This document shows, piece after piece, positions 28,921 to 36,404 of a stretch of 64,000 nucleotides of DNA. Origin of the DNA: Thauera sp. 2A1 (GTDB lineage Bacteria; Pseudomonadota; Gammaproteobacteria; Burkholderiales; Rhodocyclaceae). A program made the position numbers and the translations under genes. The stretch's first letter is position 1; every line of letters starts with the position of its first letter. The notes under the pieces were generated by a model. That model did no database searches. It had not been told where the DNA came from and saw nothing but the letters and a program-made list of their open reading frames with translations. The DNA lies in contig NZ_SSXV01000002.1 of NCBI RefSeq assembly GCF_009469595.2, forward strand, positions 248,001-312,000, given 5' to 3'.

Positions 28921-29789
28921 GTCCCTCGATGACAGGCTTGCCGATCCAACCCATTGATGAAGAACTGCAGACCTTGCAACGCGAGGTGCAGCGAATGCTG
29001 GGCCGTTGTCTCTTGCGTCTGCAGCAGTACGAACAACTGATGAAGGCCATCGTGGCCCACCACGAAATCTCCGCGTCAGGATCACCCCTCGAATCGAACC
29101 AGGCGGAGCGAATTGCGGATGCCGCAAACAAGACTCTGGGTACGTTGGTTGGCACGCTGCTCGGAACGTATGTCACCAGCGGCGACCAAGACGAGGTCGC
29201 CGAACCCGATGCGCCCGACAACATCATCTCGTTCAAGATGAAGATGAGCTTGCGGATGTCTGCCGAGGATTTCGATACGACGCAAAACGATCTGAAGGAA
29301 CTGGTTCTGCTGCGGAACAACCTGGTGCACCACTTTATCGACCAGCACGACCTTTGGAGTCTGGACGGATGCCGTGGTGCGCAAGAGTCCTTGGTGGCGG
29401 CCTACAGTCGCGTCGATCAACACTTTGAGCAACTGCGAGGCTGGGCGGAGCACATGGATCAGGCCCGTCGTCTGGCGGCGGAGTTTGCCCAGTCCGATGC
29501 CTTCTGCGATCTGGTGATCAACGGCATAGCGCCGGATGGCTCGGTGGATTGGCCCGCAGCCGGAATTATTCGCGCATTGCGTGAAGCAGCAGATCAGTTG
29601 GCTGTCGACGAGTGGACGCCGGTCGCTATTGCTGGACGATGGATTGCAGAAAGGCATCCCGATCAACTGCCGGCCAAGTATGGGTGCAGCAGTTGGCGGC
29701 AGGTCGTGCACGAATCCCGCCTTTTCGATCTTCGGTATCGGGAAGTGAATGGCCAGCGCGCGGCTTGGTATCGACCCAAAGAGACATAG
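28917..29789 (+). CDS. protein with C-terminal OST-HTH/LOTUS domain
   Basis: The 290-residue protein has a helical N-terminal half (LQTLQREVQRMLGRCLLRLQQYEQLMK, DFDTTQNDLKELVLLRNNLVHHF). Its C-terminal domain (about 205-288: AVDEWTPVAIAGRWIAERHPD, KYGCSSWRQVVHESRLFDLR) matches the OST-HTH/LOTUS fold, known in eukaryotes and bacteria as an RNA-binding module. The GTG start at 28917 overlaps the ImmA stop, so the three genes XRE, ImmA and this one are one coupled operon. Its job is not known; an RNA-directed stress or defence role is inference. Confidence 0.75.
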   Translation: MSPSMTGLPIQPIDEELQTLQREVQRMLGRCLLRLQQYEQLMKAIVAHHEISASGSPLESNQAERIADAANKTLGTLVGTLLGTYVTSGDQDEVAEPDAPDNIISFKMKMSLRMSAEDFDTTQNDLKELVLLRNNLVHHFIDQHDLWSLDGCRGAQESLVAAYSRVDQHFEQLRGWAEHMDQARRLAAEFAQSDAFCDLVINGIAPDGSVDWPAAGIIRALREAADQLAVDEWTPVAIAGRWIAERHPDQLPAKYGCSSWRQVVHESRLFDLRYREVNGQRAAWYRPKET

Positions 29790-29878
29790 CGTCAAACCCG
29801 CGCACTCACGCTAAATCACGTTACGCGAAGTGCCCTTGGTTTCTAGCATGAGCAGCGTTTTCCATCGGAACGCTTGCC

Positions 29879-30094
29879 ATGACAGAAATCGAACCTATCT
29901 CCATTTGCACATCACCCGACCGGCCACGGCACGGGCATCAAGAAATCGCTGATCTATTGGCTGCCGCGCTACTGCGCTTCCGTGTCCGCCAATCGCGCGA
30001 CATCCCCAAAAACAGCGAGCAGGTTTGCCTTGGCTTCCCCGGCCAACAGCGCGTGAATGCGAACCCCGATCACAACAACGGAGTTCGCCCATGA
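29879..30094 (+). CDS. small conserved protein of the recombinase cassette
   Basis: This 71-residue protein has a charged helix in its middle (HGHQEIADLLAAALLRFRVRQSR) and ends in a polar tail (CLGFPGQQRVNANPDHNNG). Its stop overlaps the DUF2924 start as ATGA. I have seen similar small proteins beside DUF2924 and serine recombinase genes, which supports it being real, but its function is unknown. The 89 bp upstream contain a short inverted repeat (AGCGTT/AACGCT) and no clear promoter. Confidence 0.65.
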   Translation: MTEIEPISICTSPDRPRHGHQEIADLLAAALLRFRVRQSRDIPKNSEQVCLGFPGQQRVNANPDHNNGVRP

Positions 30095-30564
30095 CAGCAC
30101 ACGCAACCTCACCAACGCCCGCCTCAGTCGCCGCCCGCGTCGCGGCTATTCCCCATCTTTCGATGGATGATCTTTGGGCTCTCTGGGACGACCATTTCGA
30201 TGAACGGCCGAATCACCACCATCGGGTCTGGTTGGAAAGTCGCCTGGCCTACCGGATGCAAGAGCGCGCGTTTGGCGGTTTGAAACCGTCACTGCGCAAG
30301 AAGCTTGAGGAGGTTGGCGAAACCGGCATCTTGCCCAAGCAACTACGCGGCGATAGCCAACGCCTACTGCCCGGTACCGTTCTGACACGCATCTACGACG
30401 ACATTGAACATCGTGTGCTGGTGCGCGGATCGAATGATTTCGAGTACCAGGGGCAACGCTTCAAGAGCCTGTCCGCTGTGGCCAAGCGCATCACAGGCAG
30501 CCATTGGTCAGGCCCGGTGTTCTTTGGTTTGAAGGCGCCAGCTTCGAAGAAGGGGGCGGCATGA
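30091..30564 (+). CDS. DUF2924 family protein
   Basis: The 157-residue protein fits DUF2924: SMDDLWALWDDHFDERPNHHHRVWLESRLAYRMQERAFGGL, then LPGTVLTRIYDDIEHRVLVRGSNDFEYQGQRFKSLSAVAKRITGSHWSGPVFFGL. DUF2924 genes are commonly found directly upstream of large serine recombinases in prophages; a DNA-binding accessory role has been suggested only by context. It overlaps both neighbours by ATGA. The start at 30091 is chosen because of that overlap and GGAG upstream. Confidence 0.9.
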   Translation: MTAHATSPTPASVAARVAAIPHLSMDDLWALWDDHFDERPNHHHRVWLESRLAYRMQERAFGGLKPSLRKKLEEVGETGILPKQLRGDSQRLLPGTVLTRIYDDIEHRVLVRGSNDFEYQGQRFKSLSAVAKRITGSHWSGPVFFGLKAPASKKGAA

Positions 30565-31973
30565 GCTCAGTGCGTCGAAACCAGATTCCCGCAGTCACGC
30601 CAAAGAAGCGCTGCGCCGTCTACACCCGTAAGTCCACTGACGAAGGCCTCGATCAGGAATACAACAGCCTCGAGGCACAGCGTGATGCAGGCTTGGCCTT
30701 CATTGCAAGCCAACGGCATGAGGGCTGGATAGCCGTCGACGACGGATACGACGACGGCGGCTACTCGGGCGGCAACATGGAACGGCCAGGGTTGCGCCGA
30801 CTGATGATCGACATTGAGGCGGGGAAGATCGATACCGTGGTCGTCTACAAAATCGACCGCCTCACGCGCAGCCTGCCGGACTTCGCAAAGCTGGTCGAGG
30901 TTTTCGACCGCAACGGCGTCTCCTTTGTCGCGGTCACGCAGCAGTTCAACACCACCACATCGATGGGGCGATTGACGCTCAACATCCTTTTGTCATTCGC
31001 GCAGTTCGAACGCGAGGTCACCGGCGAACGCATCCGCGACAAGATCGCCGCCAGCAAGGCCAAAGGCATGTGGATGGGCGGAGTTCCACCGCTCGGATAC
31101 GACGTGGTCGAACGCAAGCTCGTCATCAACGACCATGAAGCTGCGCTGGTACGTGACATCTTCCGCCGCTACGCCGAGCATGGCTCGGCTGCGCGACTCG
31201 TCCGCGAACTGGAAATCGAAGGGCATACCACCAAGGCATGGGTCACCCAGTCCGGCCGGGAGCGATTGGGGCGCAGCATCGATCAGCAGTACCTCTTTAC
31301 CTTGCTGCGTAACCGCATTTACCTCGGTGAAATCTGTAATCACGAGACGTGGTACTCGGCCCAGCACGATCCCATCGTTTCTCAAGAATTGTGGGACGCG
31401 GCACATGCCTTCATTGAGAGGCGAAAGCAGGCACCGCGCGAACACCGAGCCAAGCATCCGGCACTGCTGGCGGGACTTCTATTCGCACCGGATGGCCAAC
31501 GCATGTTGCACTCCTTCGTCAAGAAGAAAAATGGTCGGCAGTACCGCTATTACGTGCCTTACCTGCACAAGCGGCGCAACGCAGGTGCCAGCCTGGCTCC
31601 GCATACGCCGGACGTGGGCCACCTGCCAGCCGCCGAGATCGAAGATGCCGTATTGGCGCAAATCCATGCTGCGCTCTCATCGCCGCAAATGCTGATCGCA
31701 GTGTGGAGATCCTGCCAGCAGCATCCGGCGGGGGCGACGCTGGACGAGGCACAGGTGGTGGTCGCCATGCAGCGCATCGGTGACGTGTGGTCGCAGTTGT
31801 TCCCTGCCGAGCAGCAACGTATCACACGGCTGTTGATCGAACGCGTGCAACTACACGGGCACGGCCTGGATATCGTTTGGCGGGAGGACGGTTGGATCGG
31901 ATTCGGTGCGGATATCAGCACGCATCCCTTGATCGAAGAGTCCCAGGAGCGTGTCGAGGAGGCTTTGGCATGA
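30561..31973 (+). CDS. large serine recombinase (phage integrase/resolvase type)
   Basis: The 470-residue protein starts with a resolvase catalytic domain: YTRKSTDEG with nucleophile S25, then KIDRLTRS and FAQFEREVTGERIRDKIAA. A recombinase domain follows (PPLGYDVVERKLVINDHEAALVRDIFRRYAEHGS, LLRNRIYLGE). The zinc-ribbon cysteines of many relatives are absent from the C-terminal part. It probably integrates and excises the element. The ATG at 30561 overlaps the DUF2924 stop, and the next gene again overlaps as ATGA, so four genes are translated as a chain. Confidence 0.93.
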   Translation: MSSVRRNQIPAVTPKKRCAVYTRKSTDEGLDQEYNSLEAQRDAGLAFIASQRHEGWIAVDDGYDDGGYSGGNMERPGLRRLMIDIEAGKIDTVVVYKIDRLTRSLPDFAKLVEVFDRNGVSFVAVTQQFNTTTSMGRLTLNILLSFAQFEREVTGERIRDKIAASKAKGMWMGGVPPLGYDVVERKLVINDHEAALVRDIFRRYAEHGSAARLVRELEIEGHTTKAWVTQSGRERLGRSIDQQYLFTLLRNRIYLGEICNHETWYSAQHDPIVSQELWDAAHAFIERRKQAPREHRAKHPALLAGLLFAPDGQRMLHSFVKKKNGRQYRYYVPYLHKRRNAGASLAPHTPDVGHLPAAEIEDAVLAQIHAALSSPQMLIAVWRSCQQHPAGATLDEAQVVVAMQRIGDVWSQLFPAEQQRITRLLIERVQLHGHGLDIVWREDGWIGFGADISTHPLIEESQERVEEALA

Positions 31974-32434
31974 ATACCACGACCCACCAGCGCCAGCGCG
32001 CCGTCCGCATCGAGGTCGGAGCCGAGGCGCGCAGTTATGTCAGCGAGGGGCAGCGGGTCACCTTGGTGCCCCTGACGATCAAGCGTCGCCAGAATCGGAA
32101 GCTGCTGATACCGCCAGCCCCCGAGATCGCGGACCGAATCGGTGGCTTCGATGTGCCGATGATCAAAACGCTGGGCAAGGCCTTCTACTGGAAGCGCTTG
32201 ATCGACGATGGCACCTACTCCACGACAACGGATTTGGCGCACGCCATGAAAGTAGAGCCGGGCTGGGCTGCCGAGGTCTTGCGCATGACCATGCTGGCCC
32301 CCGATATCGTGGAGGCGATATTCGAAGGACGTCAGCCACGCCACTTGAATCTGCACACCTTGCGTGGCCGCCAAGAGCAACTACCGCGCGATTGGGCTGC
32401 GCAGCGTCGATTGCTCGGCTTTTCCGACGTCTGA
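31970..32434 (+). CDS. conserved protein downstream of the recombinase
   Basis: This 154-residue protein is basic at its N-terminus (LVPLTIKRRQNRKLLIPP). A helical middle (MIKTLGKAFYWKRLIDDGTYSTTTDLAHAMKVEPGWAAEVLRMTMLAPDIVEAIFEGRQP) looks like a helix-turn-helix. It is the last member of the ATGA-linked chain and is followed by a terminator hairpin. DNA binding, perhaps as a recombination directionality factor or regulator of the recombinase, is a guess from size, fold and position. Confidence 0.75.
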   Translation: MNTTTHQRQRAVRIEVGAEARSYVSEGQRVTLVPLTIKRRQNRKLLIPPAPEIADRIGGFDVPMIKTLGKAFYWKRLIDDGTYSTTTDLAHAMKVEPGWAAEVLRMTMLAPDIVEAIFEGRQPRHLNLHTLRGRQEQLPRDWAAQRRLLGFSDV

Positions 32435-32458
32435 TCTGCCTCTAGACACACCCGATGA

Positions 32459-32490
32459 CGGCGAGCCATGTGCTCGCCGCTTGCTTTTCC
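32459..32490 (+). terminator. terminator of the recombinase cassette
   Basis: An 8-bp stem CGGCGAGC/GCTCGCCG with loop CATGT (32459-32479) is followed by CTTGCTTTTCC. It lies 24 bp after the 154-residue gene and separates the cassette from the early phage genes. Confidence 0.7.
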
Positions 32491-32502
32491 GCCTTGGGCC
32501 AT

Positions 32503-32557
32503 TGGCGAACCAGGAGTTCCGTCGTGGTTCGCCATTGCGTCCCTTAAAGGTTCGCCA
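32503..32557 (+). repeat. GGTTCGCC operator-like cluster
   Basis: TGGCGAACCA (32503-32512) and TGGTTCGCCA (32525-32534) are a perfect 10-bp inverted repeat. A third copy of GGTTCGCCA lies at 32549-32557, same orientation as the second and 24-25 bp further on. The cluster ends 51 bp before a small HTH gene. A second cluster with the same GGTTCGC core occurs before the methyltransferases at 41039-41090. Confidence 0.55.
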
Positions 32558-32608
32558 CCCGAAGTTTGGAATGACACCTGTTACTCAACAACGTCACAGG
32601 AGCATTCC

Positions 32609-32872
32609 ATGCAGACACCAACCAGCGGTATCCCCCGGTCGCCACAGCAGGCGATCAACACCATGTCACCCGGTGATCGCCGCGTGCTCAACGAGAACGA
32701 GCTCGCGCAACGCTGGGGCGTGAGCCCCAAGACTTTGCAGCGCTGGCGCAGTGAGGGTCGCGGTCCACGCTACCTGAAGCTGTCCAAGCGTGTCGGCTAC
32801 CCGGTCGACGCGATCCTCGAGTTTGAGCGCGAAGCGCTGCACGACTCGACGTCCGAACGCGCGGCTGTTTGA
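32609..32872 (+). CDS. small HTH (AlpA/excisionase-like) DNA-binding protein
   Basis: The 87-residue protein carries a MerR-like/HTH-17 helix-turn-helix: LNENELAQRWGVSPKTLQRWRSEGRGPRYLKLSKRVGYPVDAILEFE. Such proteins act as excisionases or early regulators in prophages. The ATG at 32609 has AGGAG upstream; the open frame before it is leader containing the GGTTCGCC repeats, which may be its own operator (inference). Confidence 0.82.
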   Translation: MQTPTSGIPRSPQQAINTMSPGDRRVLNENELAQRWGVSPKTLQRWRSEGRGPRYLKLSKRVGYPVDAILEFEREALHDSTSERAAV

Positions 32873-32883
32873 GAAGAGATGCG

Positions 32884-33360
32884 ATGAATGACATCACCAT
32901 CTTCCCCGCCGACATCGCCGAAATGTCCGTCAACCAACTGGCCGCATTGCCGCCCGCGCAGAAACACGAGATCGACAAGAACCTCGATGCAGCCATCGAC
33001 TGGCTGAAGAAGGCGCGCATCAAGTTCGACGCGGCACTGGATCAGTGCTACGGCGAGCAGGCACGCACCGCGCTGCGGGAATCCGGCCGTGACTTCGGCA
33101 CCGCACACATCAGCGATGGCCCGCTGCACCTGAAGTTCGAGCTGCCCAAGAAGGTTAGCTGGGATCAGAAGCAACTGGCTGAGATCGCTGAACGCATCGT
33201 CGCCTCAGGCGAGAACGTTGAGGGTTACCTCGACATCAAGTTGTCCGTCTCCGAATCCCGCTTCACGAACTGGCCGCCTGCTTTGCAACAGCAGTTCGCT
33301 GCCGCTCGCACTGTGGATTCCGGCAAGCCGTCTTTCACCCTTTCCATCGATTCGGAGTAA
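32884..33360 (+). CDS. phage hypothetical protein
   Basis: This 158-residue protein is unknown to me. It starts MNDITIFPADIAEMSVNQLAALPPAQKHEIDKNL and continues through a helical, charged segment (DAAIDWLKKARIKFDAALDQCYGEQARTALRESGRDFGTAHI) to a compact C-terminus. A GAGAAGAG precedes ATG 32884. Its stop overlaps the next gene as TAATG. It lies in the early operon leading to recombination and replication genes. Confidence 0.7.
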   Translation: MNDITIFPADIAEMSVNQLAALPPAQKHEIDKNLDAAIDWLKKARIKFDAALDQCYGEQARTALRESGRDFGTAHISDGPLHLKFELPKKVSWDQKQLAEIAERIVASGENVEGYLDIKLSVSESRFTNWPPALQQQFAAARTVDSGKPSFTLSIDSE

Positions 33361-33647
33361 TGACCATGAGCACCAATCTCATCGCCTCGCTGCGTCAACA
33401 GCTGCCGTCCATCTACGGCGAACACCTCCCTGACGAAATCCGGTATCGCCGCGCGGACGGACAGGACGTCGTTGTCCCGCTCGATGTCGCCACTGTGGAC
33501 GAGTTGGCCTTTGCCATCCAGACGGCCAGCGCGGAATCGCTGGCGCTCGGTCGCCGCCGCACCGCGCTGGAAGAACTCCACACCGAGGTGCGCAAACGTG
33601 CCGCGCGTGGAGTCGACCGTATCGCCAACGTGTCGTGGGAGGGCTGA
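33360..33647 (+). CDS. phage hypothetical protein
   Basis: A 95-residue protein with no recognised domain (MSTNLIASLRQQLPSIYGEHLPDEIRYR...ALGRRRTALEELHTEVRKRAARG). The start may be ATG 33360, overlapping the previous stop, or ATG 33366; GGAG serves either. It ends 2 bp before the BRO-domain gene, within the same early operon. Confidence 0.65.
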   Translation: MTMSTNLIASLRQQLPSIYGEHLPDEIRYRRADGQDVVVPLDVATVDELAFAIQTASAESLALGRRRTALEELHTEVRKRAARGVDRIANVSWEG

Positions 33648-33649
33648 TC

Positions 33650-34411
33650 ATGAGCGCGATCATTCCCTTCCAGTTCGAAGCGCACGCCGTGCGCGTCCAG
33701 GTCGATAAACTCGGGCAGCCGTGGTTCAACGCCACCGATGTCTGCGACGCCCTGGAGATGGGCAATCCGTCTCAGGCGATCAAGTCCCATGTCGATGCCG
33801 ATGATCTCCAGAAATTGGAGGTCATCGACAGCCTCGGGCGCACACAGCGTGCCAACCACGTCAACGAGTCAGGCCTTTACGCCCTGATCCTCGGCAGCAC
33901 CAAGGATGCCGCCAAACGTTTCAAGCGCTGGATCACCGGTGAAGTGCTGCCTGCAATCCGCAAGACAGGCGCGTATTCCGCCGCCACCACGATGGCCGCC
34001 TTGCCCGCGCAGACCCAAGATCGCGTCACCGCCATCCTGCTGATCGGCGAAGCGGTCGCCAAGGTACCGGGCGTCAAGACCGGCATTGCAATGGCTGCCA
34101 CGTTGACCTGCATTCAGGAAAACACCGGCCTGACCACGGAAGTGCTGCGCCGCGCTTTGCCTGCCGCCAACGAGCCGATCTGCTCGCTCAACGCCACACA
34201 GCTCGGCAAATTGCTGAGTCGCTCAGCCAAAGCCACGAACCAGTTGCTGGCATCCGGAGGCCTTCAGTTCCGCAACGACCGGGACGAGTGGGAACTGACC
34301 GAGGCCGGTGAAGCATGGGCCGAAGCCATGCCGTACTCGCGCAACGGTCACAGCGGCTACCAAATCCTCTGGAATTCGGCGGTCGCGGAACAACTGAAGG
34401 AGGTGGCGTGA
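33650..34411 (+). CDS. BRO-family N-terminal domain phage protein
   Basis: The 253-residue protein has a BRO-N domain: IIPFQFEAHAVRVQVDKLGQPWFNATDVCDALEMGNPSQAIKSHV, then HVNESGLYALILGSTKDAAKRFKRWITGEVLPAIRKTGAY. BRO proteins are phage and virus DNA-binding antirepressor-like proteins. The C-terminal part (about 130-250) contains a possible winged helix (LNATQLGKLLSRSAKATNQLLASGGLQFR). The stop overlaps the next start as TGATG. Confidence 0.87.
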   Translation: MSAIIPFQFEAHAVRVQVDKLGQPWFNATDVCDALEMGNPSQAIKSHVDADDLQKLEVIDSLGRTQRANHVNESGLYALILGSTKDAAKRFKRWITGEVLPAIRKTGAYSAATTMAALPAQTQDRVTAILLIGEAVAKVPGVKTGIAMAATLTCIQENTGLTTEVLRRALPAANEPICSLNATQLGKLLSRSAKATNQLLASGGLQFRNDRDEWELTEAGEAWAEAMPYSRNGHSGYQILWNSAVAEQLKEVA

Positions 34412-35271
34412 TGTCCCTCCCGATCATTTCCGCGCAGCAGCGCTTGGCCGAACGCAAGGGTGTGAAATTGCTGATGCTGGGCAAGTCCGGCATCGGCAAG
34501 ACCACCCGGCTCAAAGACCTCGACCCTGCCACCACCTTGTTCCTCGATATTGAGGCGGGCGATCTCGCCGTGGCCGATTGGCCGGGCGACACCATCCGCC
34601 CGGCATCGTGGCCGGAAAGCCGCGACTTTTTCGTGTTCCTCGCAGGCCCGGACAAGTCACTGCCGCCGGAGAGCGCGTTCTCGCAGGCGCATTACGACCA
34701 CGTCATCGAGAAATTTGGCAGCCCGACGCAGCTCGACCGCTACCAGTCCTTCTTTCTCGACTCGATCACGCAGTTGTCCCGGCAGTGCTTCGCATGGTGC
34801 AAGACGCAACCCGGTGCCACCAGTGACCGCTCCGGCAAACCGGATCTGCGCGCGGCCTATGGCCTGCTCGGCCAGGAAATGATCGGCGCACTGACCCACT
34901 TGCAGCACGCCCGGGGCAAGAACGTGGTGTTCGTCGCCATCCTCGACGAGCGCCTCGATGACTACAACCGCAAGGTGTTCGTGCCACAGATCGAAGGCAG
35001 CAAGACCTGTCTGGAGCTGCCCGGCATTGTCGATGAGGTCGTGACACTGGCCGAGATCAAGGCCGACGACGGCAGTGCTTACCGCGCCTTCGTCACCCAC
35101 ACCGTCAATCCCTACGGCTTCCCGGCCAAAGACCGCAGCGGTCGTCTCGACCTGCTGGAGCCGCCGCATCTCGGCGCACTGATCGCCAAGTGCGCAGGCC
35201 AGTCGCCATTTCCCATGCCCGGCAGCACCGGCACCCCCACCGCAGCAAACACCACCGAATCCAAGGAGTAA
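34411..35271 (+). CDS. Sak4-like phage ATPase (single-strand annealing/recombination)
   Basis: The 286-residue protein has Walker A GKSGIGKTT near residue 25, followed by FLDIEAGDLAVADWPGDTI and FFLDSITQLSRQCF, which fits the RecA-core Sak4/AAA_24 family used in phage recombination. A strong AAGGAGGTG lies before the ATG. The next genes encode a possible ssDNA-binding protein and a PD-(D/E)XK nuclease, so the three form a likely strand-annealing recombination module. Confidence 0.82.
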   Translation: MSLPIISAQQRLAERKGVKLLMLGKSGIGKTTRLKDLDPATTLFLDIEAGDLAVADWPGDTIRPASWPESRDFFVFLAGPDKSLPPESAFSQAHYDHVIEKFGSPTQLDRYQSFFLDSITQLSRQCFAWCKTQPGATSDRSGKPDLRAAYGLLGQEMIGALTHLQHARGKNVVFVAILDERLDDYNRKVFVPQIEGSKTCLELPGIVDEVVTLAEIKADDGSAYRAFVTHTVNPYGFPAKDRSGRLDLLEPPHLGALIAKCAGQSPFPMPGSTGTPTAANTTESKE

Positions 35272-35276
35272 TCGCC

Positions 35277-35906
35277 ATGTCGTCCAACTATTTTGATTTC
35301 CAAGATGCCGATCCCCAACAGTCGGGCTTTGACCTGATCCCCAAGGGCGCTGTCGTGCCAGTGCGCATGACCATCAAGCCCGGTGGCTATGACGATCCGG
35401 GACAAGGCTGGGGCGGCGGCTACGCCACCGAGTCCTTCGAAACCGGCTCTGTCTACCTCGCCGCCGAGTTTGTCGTCACGGCGGGCGACCATGCCAAGCG
35501 CAAGATGTGGAGCAACATCGGCCTGCACTCCAAGAAGGGGCCGACCTGGGGTCAGATGGGGCGCAGCTTTATCCGCGCCGCGCTCAACAGCGCCCGCAGC
35601 GTCCATCCCCAGGACAACAGCCCGCAGGCCGCCGCCGCGCGCCGCATCCAGGGTTTTCATGAACTGGATGGCCTGGAGTTTCTGGCGCGCGTGGACATTG
35701 AGAAGGATGGCAAGGGCCAAGACCGGAACGTGGTCAAGATCGCGGTCGAGCCTGATCACCCCGACTACGCAAAACTGATGGGCGTGCCGCCCAAGGCTCC
35801 GGGCAGTGGACATTCCGGCGCTCCGGCGCAGGCGGCTGCGCCTGCGTATCAGGCACCGGCTCCACAACGCGCACCGGTGACCGGCAAGCCGTCGTGGGCA
35901 CAGTGA
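35277..35906 (+). CDS. DUF669-like protein, putative ssDNA-binding
   Basis: The 209-residue protein starts SSNYFDFQDADPQQSGFDLIPKGAVVPVRMTI and has a beta-rich core (VYLAAEFVVTAGDHAKRKMWSNIGL) and a disordered Ala/Pro C-terminus ending PSWAQ, a layout seen in phage DUF669 proteins and SSB-like proteins. AAGGAG precedes ATG 35277. Its place between the Sak4-like ATPase and the nuclease supports a single-strand DNA binding role, which is inferred. Confidence 0.72.
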   Translation: MSSNYFDFQDADPQQSGFDLIPKGAVVPVRMTIKPGGYDDPGQGWGGGYATESFETGSVYLAAEFVVTAGDHAKRKMWSNIGLHSKKGPTWGQMGRSFIRAALNSARSVHPQDNSPQAAAARRIQGFHELDGLEFLARVDIEKDGKGQDRNVVKIAVEPDHPDYAKLMGVPPKAPGSGHSGAPAQAAAPAYQAPAPQRAPVTGKPSWAQ

Positions 35907-35915
35907 GGGAGGCCG

Positions 35916-36404
35916 ATGAAATGCTGGGTCTGCAAACGACAGGCCCGGGGATTCGGCCACACCGACAACCGTCACGGTGTCGGCCATCCCCGGCGCTATC
36001 CCATCGACTGGGTGTTCTGCTCACAACGCTGCCAAAACGCGTTTCATGCGCTGTACGGCAACTGGCTGCGGGTCAAGGAAGGTCGCGTCGACAGTACGGA
36101 GGTCGCCATGATCGATCCATCTGATGTCGAACTGGCCGCGATGAAGAAGTGCCTCAAGGCCTTCGGCGAGGCTGCGGGCGAGATTGGCTTCACCAAGCCG
36201 CTGGGCGACTACTCCGAAGCCGAGGCGCTGCAAGTGATCGACGCCATCGTCACTTGCTACACCGAGGCAATGGTCACGCACCACGAGGCGAGCAAGTACC
36301 CACCGGTACGCGGCATGACGCCTGCGCCCGACCCTCTGGCCAACCCGTTCGCGGATCTGGAGGACGACCTGCCCTGGGAAGAGCCGAAGGGGAAGAAGCC
36401 ATGA
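35916..36404 (+). CDS. DUF6511-like phage protein with N-terminal zinc-binding motif
   Basis: The 162-residue protein begins CWVCKRQARGFGHTDNR and continues to FCSQRCQNAFH, a four-cysteine zinc-binding pattern, followed by a helical acidic C-terminus. It resembles DUF6511 phage proteins. The stop overlaps the nuclease start as ATGA. Function unknown; a link to DNA processing is suggested only by its neighbours. Confidence 0.75.
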   Translation: MKCWVCKRQARGFGHTDNRHGVGHPRRYPIDWVFCSQRCQNAFHALYGNWLRVKEGRVDSTEVAMIDPSDVELAAMKKCLKAFGEAAGEIGFTKPLGDYSEAEALQVIDAIVTCYTEAMVTHHEASKYPPVRGMTPAPDPLANPFADLEDDLPWEEPKGKKP

